Source: Clostridiales bacterium (GTDB taxonomy: Bacteria > Bacillota > Clostridia > Lachnospirales > Lachnospiraceae). Taken from it: DNA of 64,000 nt. Shown here in pieces: positions 61,620 to 64,000 of this stretch. Position numbers and translations under genes: made by a program. Where the stretch lies: the NCBI GenBank assembly GCA_021204085.1, contig JAJPZY010000144.1, positions 1 through 64,000 on the forward strand, written 5' to 3'. The first letter of the stretch is position 1. Every line of letters starts with the position of its first letter. Under the pieces are notes generated by a model, which made no database searches, was not told where the DNA came from, and saw only the letters and a program-made list of their open reading frames with translations.

Positions 61620-61739
61620 AATTATTGATTTCCCCCTTGTAATTCCTTCATAACAGCAGATGATTTCAAAATCATCACTCTTTTACTGCCATATACTTAA
61701 GATACATTGCAAACAGCCTTTTCATCTGCCTGCGCAGCC

Positions 61740-62906
61740 TCACAGAACACGTCCGCCGTCCCCGATCTCTACTACATAGAAATCAGCAGCATAACCGATC
61801 TTATCCAGGTATGCCTTTCCGACATTTTCAATGAACGCGTCTACGCAATCCTCTTTTACAATGCTGACTGTGCAGCCGCCGAAGCCTGCCCCTGTCATGC
61901 GGGAGCCGATGACACCTTCCTGCTCCCAGGCCGTCTCGACCAGCGTATCCAGCTCGATTCCGGTAACCTCGTAATCATCCCGAAGCGAAACATGGGAAGC
62001 ATTCATCAGCCTGCCGAACTCTTCAATGTCGCCCTTCTGAAGAACCTCAACTGCCTTTAACGTGCGCTGATTCTCATAAACCGCGTGCTTCGCACGGCGC
62101 TGTCTGACTTCGCTCTTAATGAGATCCTTATTCGCCTCGAACTCCTCCTCCGTCAGTTCGCCAAGCGTCTGGATGTCCAGCTTTGCCTGAAGCTCCGCAA
62201 CAGCCTGTTCGCACTCTGCACGGCGCTCGTTGTACTTGGAATCGCCCAATCCACGCTTTTTGTTGCTGCATGCAATGACAATCTTCGCGTCTTTTAACTC
62301 TAATGGCACGTATGTATAAGAAAGATCACTGCAATCCAGGAAAATCGCCATATCCTTTTTGCCCATGGCAATCGAAAACTGATCCATGATGCCGCAGTTT
62401 ACTCCGTTAAAATGATTCTCACAGTACTGACCGAAAAGCGCGATATCCTGCATGCTCACATCCCCGAAACCATACAGATCACAGATTGCCACGCCGACAA
62501 CCACTTCCACAGAAGAGGAAGAGGAAAGGCCGGAAGCATTCGGGATATTTCCGAAAAGCAGCATATCAAAGCCGGTCTCGATCGCATACCCTTTCTCAAC
62601 GAATGTCCACACCATTCCTACCGGGTAGTTCGTCCAATCTGCCGCTTTGTCGTACACCATATTGTCAAGACTCGCCTCAATAATCCCCAGACTCTCAAAA
62701 TTCTGCGAATAAAACCGCATTTTCCGGTCGTCTCTTTTGCGGACGATCGCATAGGTACCGATGGTCAGGGCACACGGAAAAACGTGTCCGCCGTTGTAAT
62801 CGGTATGTTCGCCGATCATATTCACTCTGCCCGGGGCAAAGTACTTGCGGATGTCGCCGCCGTCGCCGAACTTTTCCTTAAAATCCTTCATTAACTCAGT
62901 TACCAT
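61740..62906 (-). CDS. galK: Galactokinase
   Basis: KYFAPGRVNMIGEHTDYNGGHVFPCALTIGTYA; FGNIPNASGLSSSSSVEVVVG. Start at 62906 with GGAGGGG RBS. Confidence 0.97.
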   Translation of the reverse strand: MVTELMKDFKEKFGDGGDIRKYFAPGRVNMIGEHTDYNGGHVFPCALTIGTYAIVRKRDDRKMRFYSQNFESLGIIEASLDNMVYDKAADWTNYPVGMVWTFVEKGYAIETGFDMLLFGNIPNASGLSSSSSVEVVVGVAICDLYGFGDVSMQDIALFGQYCENHFNGVNCGIMDQFSIAMGKKDMAIFLDCSDLSYTYVPLELKDAKIVIACSNKKRGLGDSKYNERRAECEQAVAELQAKLDIQTLGELTEEEFEANKDLIKSEVRQRRAKHAVYENQRTLKAVEVLQKGDIEEFGRLMNASHVSLRDDYEVTGIELDTLVETAWEQEGVIGSRMTGAGFGGCTVSIVKEDCVDAFIENVGKAYLDKIGYAADFYVVEIGDGGRVL

Positions 62907-62941
62907 TTTGTTCCCCTCCATATATTTCATTATAATTCAGT

Positions 62942-63081
62942 GATTATTCAGAACCAGGCTCGAAAATGCTGCTCATTTTCTCGCTGTCGCGTTCTCGCCA
63001 GATAAATTTGCAGAAAAACCAGCTTACGAATGCAGGCATCCGACACTGTTTTTCTGTAAATTTGCCTGGTTCTGAATAATC
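62942..63081. repeat. Fold-back repeat family 2, long copy (140 bp)
   Basis: Perfect 18-bp terminal inverted repeats GATTATTCAGAACCAGGC...GCCTGGTTCTGAATAATC, nested AAATTTGCAGAAAAACCAG/CTGTTTTTCTGTAAATTT. Ends 3 nt from the purB stop. Confidence 0.92.
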
Positions 63082-63084
63082 AAA

Positions 63085-63999
63085 TCACACATTTATCTCC
63101 GCTTTGACACCCAGGACGTCTTTATTGGCTTCCAACACCGGATTTACACAGTCACGCAGGAATTTCTCTACCTGAAGTTCTGCTCTGCCGGTATATTTTG
63201 CCGGATCCATAGCTGCCTGAAGTTCATCCAGCGTCAGCCCGAAGCTCTCATCCGCCGCGATAAGCTCCAGAAGATTATTTTCCTTTCCGTTCTGCTTGAC
63301 ATTCGCCCCGGCTTCCATGGACAGCTGGCGAATCCGCTCATGAAGTTCCTGCCGGTCGCCGCCTTTTTTCACCGCGTCCATCATGATATTCTCCGTCGCC
63401 ATAAACGGCAGCTCGCTCATCAAATGTTTTGTAATGACCTTGTCATAAACGACCAAGCCGTCCACCACATTGAGGCAGAGGTCAAGAACACCGTCGATGG
63501 CAAGAAATCCTTCCGCGATGGAAAGCCGCTTGTTCGCAGAATCGTCCAGTGTCCGCTCAAACCACTGAGTAGCAGAGGTAATCGCCGGATTTAACGCGTC
63601 AATCATGACATAACGGGAAATGGATGCAATCCGCTCACTCCGCATGGGGTTGCGCTTATATGCCATGGCAGAGGAACCGATCTGATTCTTCTCAAACGGC
63701 TCTTCCACTTCTTTCAGATGCTGAAGCAGGCGGATATCATTGGACATCTTGTGAGCGCTGGCCGCGATGCCTGCCACTACATTCATCACTCTCGTGTCCA
63801 CTTTTCTGGAATAGGTCTGTCCGGACACCGGATAACATCCGGAAAATCCCATTTTTTCCGCGATCATCGGATCAATCTTATCAATCGTCTCCTGATCCCC
63901 GTCAAACAGCTCCAGAAAGCTCGCCTGCGTACCGGTCGTCCCCTTGGAGCCGAGCAGCTTCAAAGATCCGAGAACATAATCCAGATCCTCCAGATCCAT
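63085..63999 (-). CDS. purB: Adenylosuccinate lyase, N-terminus beyond the window
   Basis: IGSSAMAYKRNPMRSERIASISRYVM signature; internal Met at the window edge. Confidence 0.95.
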   Translation of the reverse strand: MDLEDLDYVLGSLKLLGSKGTTGTQASFLELFDGDQETIDKIDPMIAEKMGFSGCYPVSGQTYSRKVDTRVMNVVAGIAASAHKMSNDIRLLQHLKEVEEPFEKNQIGSSAMAYKRNPMRSERIASISRYVMIDALNPAITSATQWFERTLDDSANKRLSIAEGFLAIDGVLDLCLNVVDGLVVYDKVITKHLMSELPFMATENIMMDAVKKGGDRQELHERIRQLSMEAGANVKQNGKENNLLELIAADESFGLTLDELQAAMDPAKYTGRAELQVEKFLRDCVNPVLEANKDVLGVKAEINV

Positions 64000-64000
64000 C

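Overview
The window is a chromosomal segment of a low-to-mid GC Firmicute. Gene order and protein types suggest Lachnospiraceae or a related Clostridia, which is an inference. About 58 CDS are supported, nearly all on the minus strand. Recognised blocks: groESL with an exact CIRCE operator; thrS; hpf; a CBS-type pyrophosphatase; msmK; dut; gpsA-plsY-der; nifJ (PFOR); an ABC-F ATPase on the plus strand; pgeF-yraN-rnhB-VOC-ylqF-lepB-rplS-trmD-rimM-khpA-rpsP-ffh-ylxM; an aquaporin; two M14/AstE-like genes; transglutaminase, alpha-E and circularly permuted ATP-grasp genes; ilvA; ftsY-smc-rnc-acpP-plsX-rpmF; a Kv-like channel; ackA; a sugar ABC transporter with an AraC regulator; galE-galT-galK; and the 3' part of purB. 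No prophage, CRISPR array, rRNA or tRNA was recognised. The main leads are: (1) four dyads plus a half-site spaced 52-54 bp apart upstream of the M14 pair, next to the ATP-grasp/alpha-E/transglutaminase cluster; (2) an M14 pair in which one copy appears to have lost its zinc ligands; (3) three families of dispersed fold-back repeats, several ending at or within a few bases of a stop codon; (4) an S8 subtilisin-like protease split from its N-terminus by an in-frame amber codon; (5) a nucleotidase-guanylate-kinase-like fusion with a degenerate P-loop; (6) an ABC-F protein with one degenerate composite ATP site. All analysis was by eye; no searches were run.
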